Assembly: GCA_016185065.1 (NCBI GenBank)
Contig: JACPOL010000008.1
Location: forward strand, 186,001 to 250,000
Length of the DNA stretch: 64,000 nucleotides
Origin: Chlamydiales bacterium
GTDB lineage: Bacteria > Chlamydiota > Chlamydiia > Chlamydiales > Rhabdochlamydiaceae
Direction of reading: 5' to 3'
Part shown: positions 1-7,642 of the stretch, piece by piece
Layout: every line of letters begins with the position of its first letter
Numbering within the stretch: the first letter of the stretch is position 1
Position numbers and translations under genes: made by a program
Notes under the pieces: generated by a model
Told to the model about the DNA's origin: nothing
Seen by the model: the letters and a program-made list of their open reading frames with translations, nothing else
Databases searched by the model: none

Positions 1-1224
1 CCACATTCCCTTTGTTTTCCATGGAATTTCGTAGACCCGCGGAACGTGCGGCTTAGAGTAGCGCAAGCGGATAGCTGCGATAAACATCAGCACATACATC
101 ACCAGATAGCTTTGCGCGCTGAGAGCGCTGAGCAGCCAGTAGGAGCTGCTAAGCGAAGGCATAAACAAAAAGGCGCAAGAGGTGATGCTGACGATGATCG
201 CCTGAAATAGAAGGAGGTGAGTCGGAGTTCCATGGCTGTTTTGATTCTGAAAGAAGGGAGGTAGATTTCCGTGTATGGAGGTTGCATGAAGTCCTTTTAC
301 CGGGCCTACTATCCATGAGTTTACCTCCGCTATAGCTCCGAGAATTAGAAGAGCGCCAATACCAGGAAGGATCCATCCGAGTTTATACGACTCGAAGAAG
401 ACCTTAAATGCATCCATAAGCCCTGCTACAAGACTAATCTGCTCCTTTGGGATTACTGTTGCGATTGCAAGAGAGCCCAGTAGAAAGAGAGCAAAAGTAA
501 TAATAGCAGAGAGGAGGATAGCGCGAGGGTAGTTTTTTTGAGGTTTTTCTACCTCACCCGCAAAAGCTGCGGTCACTTCAAGTCCCGCAAAAGCAAGAAA
601 AAGCCCTGCAAGAAAGACGAGATTTCCGAGACTAGAGAGGTCGGGAATAAGAGATTCAGCATTGAATTTGATCTGTGCTGGCTGATCACCCATCAGCCAG
701 GTTAATCCAAGGCCGATGATGAAAATTCCAGGTGCAATCGTGCCGAGGATTACGCCAAGAGTGCTAAAAAGACTCGATGTGCGTATTCCGAGATAGTTTA
801 GTAGAGTCATTCCCCAGAAACATCCAAGTATTACTGAGAGGACGTATACTTTATTGTGAGCGAGTGAGGGGCTGACAATATAGGCAAATGTAGCAGCGAC
901 GAAGGAGAGGATAACCGGATACCATGCGACGTTGTGCACCCACTGCATCCAGATTCCAAAAAAGCCCCAGCGGTCGCCTAATGCTTCTCTAATCCATATG
1001 TAGATACCGCCGCTTTTAGGCCAGCCAGTTGCAAGTTCTGCAGAGACAAGCGCGCAGGGAACTAAAAAGAAGAGAGCGACAACTGCGAAGAAGAAGATAA
1101 TGCTCAGACCATATTCTGCAACGAGAGGCAGATTTCTAAGGCTGGCCATAATAGAGACGTTTAGCATTGCCAGTACGAAGACACTTACAACGCGTCTCTT
1201 ATTGGATTTTGCAGGTTCGTGCAT
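1..1224 (-). CDS. APC-family amino acid antiporter, GadC/AaxC-like (3' part cut by window edge)
   Basis: Inner-membrane amino acid exchanger of the APC superfamily. The 408 codons visible begin at ATG 1224, preceded by AGGAG at a six-base spacing, and run off the left edge. The N-terminal region contains NLPLVAEYGLS, VSAELATGWPKSGG and YIWIREALGDRWGF, which are hallmarks of the glutamate/GABA-type (GadC) branch, and at least ten hydrophobic segments follow. In chlamydiae such carriers serve glutamate/GABA or arginine/agmatine exchange, so the substrate here is open. It is divergent from the small gene at 1407. The family call is firm; substrate is inference. Confidence 0.85.
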   Translation of the reverse strand, partial: MHEPAKSNKRRVVSVFVLAMLNVSIMASLRNLPLVAEYGLSIIFFFAVVALFFLVPCALVSAELATGWPKSGGIYIWIREALGDRWGFFGIWMQWVHNVAWYPVILSFVAATFAYIVSPSLAHNKVYVLSVILGCFWGMTLLNYLGIRTSSLFSTLGVILGTIAPGIFIIGLGLTWLMGDQPAQIKFNAESLIPDLSSLGNLVFLAGLFLAFAGLEVTAAFAGEVEKPQKNYPRAILLSAIITFALFLLGSLAIATVIPKEQISLVAGLMDAFKVFFESYKLGWILPGIGALLILGAIAEVNSWIVGPVKGLHATSIHGNLPPFFQNQNSHGTPTHLLLFQAIIVSITSCAFLFMPSLSSSYWLLSALSAQSYLVMYVLMFIAAIRLRYSKPHVPRVYEIPWKTKGMW

Positions 1225-1406
1225 AGCTTTCTCCTGTTCTTTATGGTCTTTGTAATGAACTGAGAGAAAGATGTGAAGATATTTCTTAAGTCTTTTAAAA
1301 TTAGCTAGATGAGCATAAGTATTAAAAAATACTTTAATTTTTTCAGCAAAAGAGTAGAGTGGGGACGAAGGCGGTAGTAGCCTTTTAACAGAACATCAGG
1401 AGAACC

Positions 1407-1541
1407 ATGAAACAGAACAAGAATCCTCAGCAGCCTGCACAGCCTGCTCCTAAGCAGCCAATGCAACAGCAACAACAGCAACAGCAGAAAGGCCAGCCAT
1501 GGCAGAAGCAGCAACCTCAGAATCCAGAAAGAAAACGCTAG
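1407..1541 (+). CDS. 44-aa glutamine/proline-rich basic protein
   Basis: A 44-codon reading frame starts at ATG 1407 behind a good AGGAG (five-base spacing) and ends with TAG immediately before a strong intrinsic terminator, so it has the full punctuation of a small expressed gene. The product is almost only Q, P, K and N, with a run of seven Gln around residues 20-27, and a strongly basic tail (ERKR). No known domain is recognisable. It could be a small nucleic-acid-associated or low-complexity protein. It is not related by sequence to the histone-like gene 350 bases downstream, although both are tiny and basic. Existence is well supported; function is unknown. Confidence 0.65.
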   Translation: MKQNKNPQQPAQPAPKQPMQQQQQQQQKGQPWQKQQPQNPERKR

Positions 1542-1561
1542 ACTCTAGTTGTTGAAATATT

Positions 1562-1596
1562 AAAGCGAGCAGATCTTCTGCTCGCTTTTTCTTTTG
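1562..1596 (+). terminator. Intrinsic terminator of the Q/P-rich gene
   Basis: A perfect 12-bp stem (1562-1573 with 1577-1588) and a 3-base loop are followed by a T-rich run (TTTCTTTT). It lies 20 bases after the stop at 1541. Confidence 0.85.
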
Positions 1597-1888
1597 TAAT
1601 TTCATCAAATAAATCCCGTTTTAAGTTCGAAAGTTCAATAATTCAAAAAGTTTTTTACTTAAAAATAAAAAATTTTTTTCAGTTTGAAATAGTGTAAAAA
1701 ACCCCTCCACAATGCATATAAGCAGGAATTTTGATTTTTTAAAAAACTCTAAAAATTATAAACAAATAAAAAATATTTTATTTTTAATTCGTCTATTTGT
1801 ATATTGAAGGTATGAGAAGGAAATGACTTTTAGGGTTGTATCCTAAATTAAATGTCTCCTCTCATCTATGATAACAAGGAGAAAAGTC
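1597..1888. other. AT-rich intergenic region upstream of the histone-like gene
   Basis: About 290 bases of very AT-rich DNA with many A and T tracts. No coding frame of note is visible. It must contain the promoter of the histone-like gene at 1889, and the tract-rich composition would suit curved DNA, but I cannot fix a -35/-10 pair with confidence. Confidence 0.5.
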
Positions 1889-1999
1889 ATGGCAAAAAGA
1901 AAAGCTTCTAAGAAAACAGCTCGCAAATCTTCTGCTAAGAAGAGAGCTCCAGCTCGTCGCAAGACTTCTGCTCGCAGAAAGTCTTCTGCACGTAAGTAA
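1889..1999 (+). CDS. 36-aa histone H1/Hc2-like DNA-binding protein
   Basis: A 36-residue protein made almost only of K, R, A and S (MAKRKASKKTARK then repeated SSA-K/R and T-S-A-R-R-K units). This composition is that of the lysine/arginine/alanine-rich tails of chlamydial histone H1 homologues such as Hc2 (HctB), which compact the chromosome in the infectious stage. The start ATG 1889 follows AAGGAG, and two hairpins follow the stop, the second a terminator. At 36 residues it is much shorter than Hc2 proteins and is essentially one basic tail. A function in nucleoid binding is inferred from composition alone. Confidence 0.75.
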   Translation: MAKRKASKKTARKSSAKKRAPARRKTSARRKSSARK

Positions 2000-2010
2000 T
2001 TGACCCTGAG

Positions 2011-2032
2011 AGCTTAAACGCTAGTTTAAGCT
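2011..2032 (+). other. Small hairpin after the histone-like gene
   Basis: AGCTTAAAC (2011-2019) pairs perfectly with GTTTAAGCT (2024-2032) around a 4-base loop. It has no T-tract, so it is more likely an mRNA 3' structure than a terminator. Confidence 0.5.
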
Positions 2033-2049
2033 TCATTGATTTCAAGGTG

Positions 2050-2083
2050 TCGAGCAGGTCCAGGGCCTGCTCGATTTTTTTTA
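2050..2083 (+). terminator. Intrinsic terminator of the histone-like gene
   Basis: TCGAGCAGG (2050-2058) pairs with CCTGCTCGA (2066-2074), followed by eight T. It touches the stop codon of the convergent gene ending at 2081. Confidence 0.85.
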
Positions 2084-2476
2084 TACAGGTGAGTGATAAT
2101 TTAGGTAATCTATCATCACTTGCTCCGACTGTTGGCTAGCAGTTGAATAGTCAGTATTAGCCTTGTCTTTGTTACCAGCTCGGGCATCATCAATGACATT
2201 AGCTACTAAATTTGAAAAAGCTGACATGTCATTATTAGTCTGTGTCCAGAAAGGATCAGTAAGAGGGGGAAGGGCCCCATCCGCAATCGCTTTCGATTGA
2301 TCACTGCTGAACTGAGCGTAAGTCGAATTATACTTAGCGATATCCAGGTTTATTGCCGTCTGGTTTCCTGTGTCATTTGCAATTTGCTGCGCGATCTTTT
2401 CTAACTGGTCCTGGTCGTTCAGTATGTTTTGAATATCTGGATTTACGCCGCCAAGATACGAAGATCTGATTTCCAT
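2081..2476 (-). CDS. Hypothetical protein, 131 aa
   Basis: Not recognised. The start ATG 2476 follows AAGGAA at good spacing. The product is acidic, Asn/Gln/Ala-rich and predicted mostly helical (heptad-like stretches at residues 20-60 and 80-125), with no signal peptide or membrane segment. Composition and size resemble the protein at 15076 (both have a Pro-Trp/Phe-Trp breakpoint between two helical halves), so they may be distantly related small secreted or structural proteins. That relationship is only an impression and would need profile comparison. Confidence 0.6.
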   Translation of the reverse strand: MEIRSSYLGGVNPDIQNILNDQDQLEKIAQQIANDTGNQTAINLDIAKYNSTYAQFSSDQSKAIADGALPPLTDPFWTQTNNDMSAFSNLVANVIDDARAGNKDKANTDYSTASQQSEQVMIDYLNYHSPV

Positions 2477-2586
2477 GTAATTCCTTATAGTTGTATTATC
2501 TCAATTTTAATTATATATAATATAAAGATTAATCTCAACTAATTAGTTGAGATTAATCATGGTGTAACGTGCTGTTTGTTAGGGAG

Positions 2587-3198
2587 TTAGGAGGAGAAGC
2601 GGAACTTTCCTTCTAAGATTCTCTCTTTGAATGGCTTACGCGGCCCTGGCGCCTCGCGCTCTTGAAGCGCGGGAGGGAGCTTCTCTTTAGGCGCACGCTT
2701 GCCGATGGCTAACATAGCTAACACTTCAAAGCCGGCTGGCACTTCTAGGTCTTTTCTGGCCTTTTCATAGTCGAAACCCTCCATGCCATGTGTAACTAGG
2801 CCGCGGCTTGTACCCTCAAGTGCAAGGCTCATCCAAGCAGCCCCTGCATCGAAGCTATGAGTCACTGAAGGCTTATTATTGTGCTCGAAGTTGACTCTCG
2901 AGATAACAACCACGAGAGCTGCCGCGTTTTTAGTCCACGATTTGTTGAAGTCCCCTAGGATGTTGTAGAAGAGCTCCCAGGATGGAGTGTTGCGCTTAGC
3001 GTATAGGAAACGCCAGGGCTGATTATTGTAAGAAGAGGGGGCCCAGCGCGCAGCTTCAAAGAGAGGCAGTAGCTCTTCATCACTGAGCTCTTCACCAGTC
3101 ATTGATCTTGGCGACCAGCGGTTCTGAATCAGAGGATCTATAGGGTAATCGGTCTTACGGTTTGCTAAAATCTCAGGACTCAGTTTATCTCTATTCAT
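2587..3198 (-). CDS. Nitroreductase family protein
   Basis: FMN-dependent nitroreductase-fold oxidoreductase (203 aa, normal length). The N-terminal part has NRWSPRSMTGEELSDEELL followed by ARWAPSSYNNQPWRF, the typical FMN-binding start of the family (R-S-x-R and P-S-x-x-N-x-Q-P-W). The C-terminal GKRAPKEKLPP region is also typical. These enzymes use NAD(P)H to reduce nitro or quinone compounds in the cytoplasm, and the physiological substrate is unknown. It is divergently transcribed from the phosphatase at 3252 with about 50 AT-rich bases between them. Confidence 0.85.
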   Translation of the reverse strand: MNRDKLSPEILANRKTDYPIDPLIQNRWSPRSMTGEELSDEELLPLFEAARWAPSSYNNQPWRFLYAKRNTPSWELFYNILGDFNKSWTKNAAALVVVISRVNFEHNNKPSVTHSFDAGAAWMSLALEGTSRGLVTHGMEGFDYEKARKDLEVPAGFEVLAMLAIGKRAPKEKLPPALQEREAPGPRKPFKERILEGKFRFSS

Positions 3199-3251
3199 AA
3201 TTACCCCACTTTCTTATATACTTCGTTAAAGTTACAAAATTTTTTTAAAGA

Positions 3252-3956
3252 ATGAAAGAAGAAAAAAAACAAGCAACTCTCTATCTCGTAAGACATGGCG
3301 AAACGGATTGGAATGCTGAAGGCAGAATTCAAGGCCGCGTCGACCGCCACCTAAATGAGAAGGGGAGGCAGCAAGCTCGCCAGGTTGGAGAGCTTTTATC
3401 TAGCATGCGCGCAGATGCGATCTACGCATCGACTCTTAGCCGCGCTCGCCAGACGGCTGAGATCATCGCCTCCTTTCAAAACTGCTCCCTTGCATACGAC
3501 CCCGATCTTCAAGAGGCGGCCTACGGCTCTCTTGAAGGGATGCTCACGACTGAGTTTAGAGCTCACTTCAAAGAGGCCCTCGAAAAGAGCCAGGCTCTCC
3601 ACGCAGATCACTTTCACCATTTTAAGGTGGTACCTGACGCTGAAAGCCGCGCTGAAATTCTCAAGCGCGTGCTTCCTTCGCTTCAGCGCATCGCGCTGGC
3701 GCATCCGGGTCAGACTGTTTTTGTGGTAACTCACGGGTTTGTTATGCGAGCGATCGCGGGGCATCTCTACAAAATAGATGACCGAGAGATCCATGTGCCA
3801 AACTTGGGAATTATGGTGCTAGAAGGGTCGTCTCAGCTGCGCGCAAGTAGCTCAGCTTCGATCGATCTCGGAGCATTTTCAGTGCAATCGAGTGCGTCTA
3901 CGACCCAAGCAGCAGGTGGAAACGCTGCTCTCCAATCGAAATCCCACCCTGCGTGA
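3252..3956 (+). CDS. Histidine phosphatase (phosphoglycerate-mutase-like)
   Basis: Cytoplasmic member of the histidine phosphatase superfamily. The catalytic motif LVRHGETDWN lies at residues 13-22, the phosphate-pocket Arg in TLSRARQTAE near 63 and the second catalytic His in VTHGFVMRA near 160. The recognisable domain ends at about residue 195. The last 40 residues are Ser/Ala-rich, unlike the family, and are read across the 3' end of the opposite-strand gene (124-bp overlap), so the tail is probably a read-through after loss of the original stop. The substrate (sugar phosphate, cobalamin precursor or other) cannot be told. A shorter second family member is at 10066. Confidence 0.8.
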   Translation: MKEEKKQATLYLVRHGETDWNAEGRIQGRVDRHLNEKGRQQARQVGELLSSMRADAIYASTLSRARQTAEIIASFQNCSLAYDPDLQEAAYGSLEGMLTTEFRAHFKEALEKSQALHADHFHHFKVVPDAESRAEILKRVLPSLQRIALAHPGQTVFVVTHGFVMRAIAGHLYKIDDREIHVPNLGIMVLEGSSQLRASSSASIDLGAFSVQSSASTTQAAGGNAALQSKSHPA

Positions 3957-4927
3957 TCCAATACTCCTCTTCCAAAGAAGTAGCTGATCGTGCTCATCGC
4001 TCCACCGACTGCGAGAAGCAGGATGGGGATAAGCGCCGGGCAGGCGATCATCGAAAGGATAAAACCAGCTGCTGAAATTGCCAGCGTTAAGATGCCCACA
4101 ATGTGGATGATCAGCTCTTTTTTGCCTTGATCTTTTACCATCTGGACAAGGGCTCTAGCTTCAAGGACATTTGCTTCATAGACTGCGCGATAAGAGCCAT
4201 CATCTAAATCGGGAGGATTACGTAGTGCACCCAGGAGGCGGTTCACGCTCGCTTGTACAGCACCTCCGCACCAGGGCCTTACACGCCTTTCGAGATTGGT
4301 GCGCTTAACGTCCAGCAGGCTCTCCTGCATCTTAAGTCTCTCTTCATCCCAGCGGTCGCCATCAAACTTGCTTCTTACGATGCCCTCAATTCTCTCTACC
4401 TCACTCTGATTAAGAGAGAAGTAGTTGGCATGTAGATACTCGAGACTGCGCGCTAGATCTTGATCTGTTTCTGTGCTTAAGTTCTCAATCAGGACGATTG
4501 AACGAACGACGCAAATTATCTCGTAGATTCCCTCGATAATGCAGATCACGAGTCCGAAGATGAGAGTGGGAATTGCGCGTATGATCGGTTCTAAAATACC
4601 AGTGAGGGAGGCGTGGATCTCGCTGCCAAGCTGGACAAGTAGGGTAAGGGTAGCACTAATCGCATGCACAATGGAAAGCGGCATCGAGGCAAGACGCAGG
4701 CTACTATCTATCTGTCCCTCTCTATCTCCAGTTGCAATTGCAAGCATCCACCCGTTGAATGTATCCATAAACATCATGGGAACCCAGATGATGTTTAAAC
4801 ATCCCGGAGTGTTTGTCCATGGAAAGGGCTTACCCTCAGCAGGTTGCAATAGAGGCATGGCCTCATGAGGCTGTATGAGCTCTAGGGAAGGAGGGGGGCT
4901 AATAGATCTAACTGAGTGTGTTGTCAT
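3833..4927 (-). CDS. Putative inclusion-membrane-type protein, paralog of the 5002 gene
   Basis: A 364-aa protein with two hydrophobic blocks. The first (about residues 75-150) contains two or three membrane segments and the second (about 272-320) is a tight pair of segments. Between them is a charged helical region with the motif NLERRVRPWC. The bilobed hydrophobic hairpins are what is seen in chlamydial Inc proteins, but there is no proof of secretion. The protein at 5002-6138 has the same layout and motif, so the two are tandem duplicates. The 3' end overlaps the phosphatase on the other strand by 124 bp. Confidence 0.7.
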   Translation of the reverse strand: MTTHSVRSISPPPSLELIQPHEAMPLLQPAEGKPFPWTNTPGCLNIIWVPMMFMDTFNGWMLAIATGDREGQIDSSLRLASMPLSIVHAISATLTLLVQLGSEIHASLTGILEPIIRAIPTLIFGLVICIIEGIYEIICVVRSIVLIENLSTETDQDLARSLEYLHANYFSLNQSEVERIEGIVRSKFDGDRWDEERLKMQESLLDVKRTNLERRVRPWCGGAVQASVNRLLGALRNPPDLDDGSYRAVYEANVLEARALVQMVKDQGKKELIIHIVGILTLAISAAGFILSMIACPALIPILLLAVGGAMSTISYFFGRGVLDHAGWDFDWRAAFPPAAWVVDALDCTENAPRSIEAELLARS

Positions 4928-5001
4928 GTAAAATTTTTGCTTTTAATAGGGTAATTATACCTATATAAGTTTTTGAAAACAATATAGTTATAATTTTAAT
5001 A

Positions 5002-6138
5002 TTAAACTTTTACGGGTAGGAGTTCAATTTCTTGAGTAGGGGAGGGGGGCTTGGAGGTGATGTTTCCAATAAGCTCGTAAAGTGGTCCGAAAGAACTCTT
5101 CCATGAGAATGACCAGTCTTTTTCATCGATAATCCCTTGACCGTAGAAGAAGCCTACGATTCCAATAACTCCTCCTGCAATAAGCAGTATAAGAGGAACA
5201 ATGAATGGGCAGGCGATAATGCTACAAGCAAAACCAACTCCTGAGAGAGCAAGGGCGGTAACCCCAATGACATGCACAAGCATGTTCTTTTTTCCTTGCA
5301 TGTCTATCATTTTAATGAGTTGAACAGCCTCTGCGCGTGCCTGCATGCGCTTTGCAAAACTTGTGGTTTTGCTGCCTAAGACTTCAATTAAAGGCTCAAG
5401 TTCAACGCTGAGTTTCTCTGCGCACCAGGGCCTGACGCGTCTTTCGAGATTCACACGTTTTACACCCAGAAGATTAGCTGCAAATTCAACCTCTTTCTGT
5501 CTCTGTGCTTCTTCTGTCATTTTGGAAAAGTTTGTCTGCACGAAAACACGAATTTTCCCTTCTTCTGCAGGCGTTAAAGCGAGGTACTTCTGGTCGAAAT
5601 AGGAGAGGGTGGCAATAAGCTGCTGATCTTGCTGGTTCTCCTCTCTATTGGCAAAATTAACTACTTTTCGCGCGCGTTTTATCCAAACAGATTCATAGCC
5701 TGTTTCGATAAGACAGAGCCCTAAACCAAAAAGAAGAGTTGGAGTGGTAAGAAGGTCTGTAAAAGGTTTCATTAGACCTGCAAAAGAGATCTCAAGGGCA
5801 AGTCCAATCTGTACGCATATGCTGAATAGTGCCGAGGCAGCATGCATGAGAGAGAGAGGCATCCCTGCCATCCGTAGCTGAGCATCGAACTGTCCCTCGT
5901 CATCGCCAGTGACCTTAGCCTTCGTCCAGGCGAGAATAGTTGTGATGATATCAATAGGAGTGAAGATGATATTGCTCATCGCAGGGAGGTGAATACGCCC
6001 GGCTTCATAATGGCGTACTCTTAAAGCTTTTCTGCAAGGTAGCTCATCAGGAGATGGCTGCATCTCCAGAAATGGATCGCTGCTCATTTCTGCCGTGTGC
6101 ATGTAGCTCTGGGTCGTGTGGGTGAGTCTAATGCTCAT
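5002..6138 (-). CDS. Putative inclusion-membrane-type protein, paralog of the 3833 gene
   Basis: A 378-aa membrane protein with the same order as its neighbour: polar N-terminus, 'GDDEGQFDAQLRMAGMPLS' matching 'GDREGQIDSSLRLASMPLS' in the paralog, hydrophobic block around residues 95-155, charged helix, NLERRVRPWC near residue 230, and a C-terminal pair of hydrophobic segments around 285-335 before a soluble tail. The gene lies 74 bp upstream of its paralog on the same strand, indicating tandem duplication. Family unknown to me; an inclusion or outer-envelope location is inferred from topology only. Confidence 0.7.
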   Translation of the reverse strand: MSIRLTHTTQSYMHTAEMSSDPFLEMQPSPDELPCRKALRVRHYEAGRIHLPAMSNIIFTPIDIITTILAWTKAKVTGDDEGQFDAQLRMAGMPLSLMHAASALFSICVQIGLALEISFAGLMKPFTDLLTTPTLLFGLGLCLIETGYESVWIKRARKVVNFANREENQQDQQLIATLSYFDQKYLALTPAEEGKIRVFVQTNFSKMTEEAQRQKEVEFAANLLGVKRVNLERRVRPWCAEKLSVELEPLIEVLGSKTTSFAKRMQARAEAVQLIKMIDMQGKKNMLVHVIGVTALALSGVGFACSIIACPFIVPLILLIAGGVIGIVGFFYGQGIIDEKDWSFSWKSSFGPLYELIGNITSKPPSPTQEIELLPVKV

Positions 6139-6217
6139 AAATAACTATTTTTTAATTAATAGAACTATTTTAAAGGATTAAATAATTTATAAAAATATAG
6201 AGAATATTTTATTTTGT

Positions 6218-6264
6218 ATTAAAACATAAAAAACAGCGTAATAATTTATTTAATTACGCTGTTT
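6218..6264 (-). terminator. Intrinsic terminator of the TMEM14-like gene
   Basis: AAACAGCGTAAT (6231-6242) pairs perfectly with ATTACGCTGTTT (6253-6264) around a 10-base loop. On the minus strand the stem is followed by a T-rich run (TTTTTTATGTTTT). It lies 20 bases beyond the stop at 6285. Confidence 0.8.
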
Positions 6265-6284
6265 GGAAGAATTAAAAATATTTT

Positions 6285-6602
6285 TTATCTCTTAGATTCG
6301 CTCTTTTTGGTCTGTAGAACAAAGAAGAGTAAGACCCCTAAACTGATCAGGCTTAGCAGTCCAGAAGGGAGAAATTTGTGTGTTTGAGCGTAACGATAGG
6401 AGAAAAAAGCGTCCAAAAGAAGGATAAGAGCGATTGCGATCCAGGTGGCCGCCTTCTTTTTCTTATATAAAGCAAAGGCGCTGCCAAGGAGCATAAGCCC
6501 AAATCCGCACCCCATAATTAAAGAGAGTTTACTGCCAGCAGAGGCGTAGCCGACAATTCCCCCTGCAATGATCAAAATCGCATAAACTATAAGAATAAAC
6601 AT
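6285..6602 (-). CDS. TMEM14/UPF0136 family small membrane protein
   Basis: A 105-aa protein with four hydrophobic segments. It shows the family's small-residue helix pattern: IIAGGIVGYASAGSKLSLIMG at the N-terminus, GFGLMLLGSAFALYKKKK in the centre and a Lys/Arg-rich C-terminal tail. Relatives are known in eukaryotes (TMEM14, plant FAX fatty-acid exporters), cyanobacteria and chlamydiae, where transport of fatty acids or haem precursors has been proposed. Family is well supported by size and motif, substrate is not known. It is convergent with nothing and divergent from sua5 with 66 bases between. Confidence 0.75.
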   Translation of the reverse strand: MFILIVYAILIIAGGIVGYASAGSKLSLIMGCGFGLMLLGSAFALYKKKKAATWIAIALILLLDAFFSYRYAQTHKFLPSGLLSLISLGVLLFFVLQTKKSESKR

Positions 6603-6668
6603 AATACGCTCACTTGACTGTGAAAAGAGGCCAGTATAGGCTTTTACCTAATTTATTCTCAAAATTAA

Positions 6669-7631
6669 ATGATTACACTCCTTCTATCCCCAGATCAGGT
6701 TGAGGTTGCTGCCTCTCTATTAAAAGAGGAAGAGATCGTGGCTTTTCCTACTGAGACGGTCTATGGTCTCGGAGCAAGGATCTATTCTGAAGATGCTTTG
6801 AAAAAGATCTTCGCAGCAAAAAATAGGCCGGCTGATAACCCTCTAATCATTCACGTGGCGTCGCTGCAGCAGATCGAGGAGATTGCAGAGGAGATCCCTC
6901 AGATTTTTTACCGTCTTGCAGAGGCTTTTTTTCCAGGTCCACTTACTGTGATTTTAAAGAAGAGGAGACACCTCTCTTCCATTTTATCTGCAGGCCTCGA
7001 GACTATTGCCATTCGCATGCCTTCGCATCCTATCGCTAAAGCGCTGATCGAAATGGTGGGAGAGCCTATTGCGGCCCCCTCTGCAAATCTATCGGGTAGA
7101 CCAAGTGCGACCTCACACCTACACGTCTTAGAAGATTTCGAGGGGAGAATTGCTGCAGTTATCAATGGAGGGAGTTCAGATCTGGGGATCGAATCCACAG
7201 TAGTCAATCTTGTTTCCGAGGGGCCGCTGCTGATGCGACCAGGTTCGATCACAAGGGAGGAGATTGAGAGAGTTCTTGAAATGCCAGTAGAGCTCTGCTT
7301 GCATATTAAAAATGGCAAAACTCCCTCTCCGGGCATGAAGTATAGACACTACGCTCCAAAGGCACCCATCCACCTATACACGTCGGAGAAAGATATCCAG
7401 GAGCATCTAGCCAGTGCGCCCGCAAAAAAACGCATGTTACTTGCACGCAATAGAGTTGATGAGACAAAAAATCTTCCATTCTTTCCGCTTACAGCAAAAG
7501 CTCTTTACGAGACGCTGCGCCTTTCTGATCGCGAGGGCTATCAGGAGATTCTCGTCTATTGCGACAAGGAGATTCAGAGCAGCGCAGGCCTCATGAATCG
7601 CCTCCACCATGCCACTCTCCAAGACAAATAA
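6669..7631 (+). CDS. L-threonylcarbamoyladenylate synthase, Sua5 type
   Basis: Makes threonylcarbamoyl-AMP from Thr, bicarbonate and ATP, the first step of the t6A37 modification of ANN-decoding tRNAs in the cytoplasm. The YrdC domain occupies residues 1-200 with FPTETVYGLG, KNRPADNPLIIH and APSANLSGRPSAT, the usual substrate-binding motifs. At 320 aa it is the long Sua5 form, with a C-terminal domain after the PGMKYRHYAP linker, instead of the short TsaC form. It begins with ATG 6669 and ends 11 bases before the convergent tyrP-like gene. Confidence 0.92.
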   Translation: MITLLLSPDQVEVAASLLKEEEIVAFPTETVYGLGARIYSEDALKKIFAAKNRPADNPLIIHVASLQQIEEIAEEIPQIFYRLAEAFFPGPLTVILKKRRHLSSILSAGLETIAIRMPSHPIAKALIEMVGEPIAAPSANLSGRPSATSHLHVLEDFEGRIAAVINGGSSDLGIESTVVNLVSEGPLLMRPGSITREEIERVLEMPVELCLHIKNGKTPSPGMKYRHYAPKAPIHLYTSEKDIQEHLASAPAKKRMLLARNRVDETKNLPFFPLTAKALYETLRLSDREGYQEILVYCDKEIQSSAGLMNRLHHATLQDK

Positions 7632-7642
7632 GCCTTATTTTT

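Noticed and set aside
1305..1514. Leu-rich minus-strand frame of 69 codons opposite the Q/P-rich gene
   Set aside because: The Leu run is the complement of CAG/CAA repeats on the plus strand, and the plus strand has the ribosome site and terminator.
2011..2032. Second terminator for the histone-like gene
   Set aside because: Stem is AT-rich with no T-run, so it was recorded only as a hairpin.
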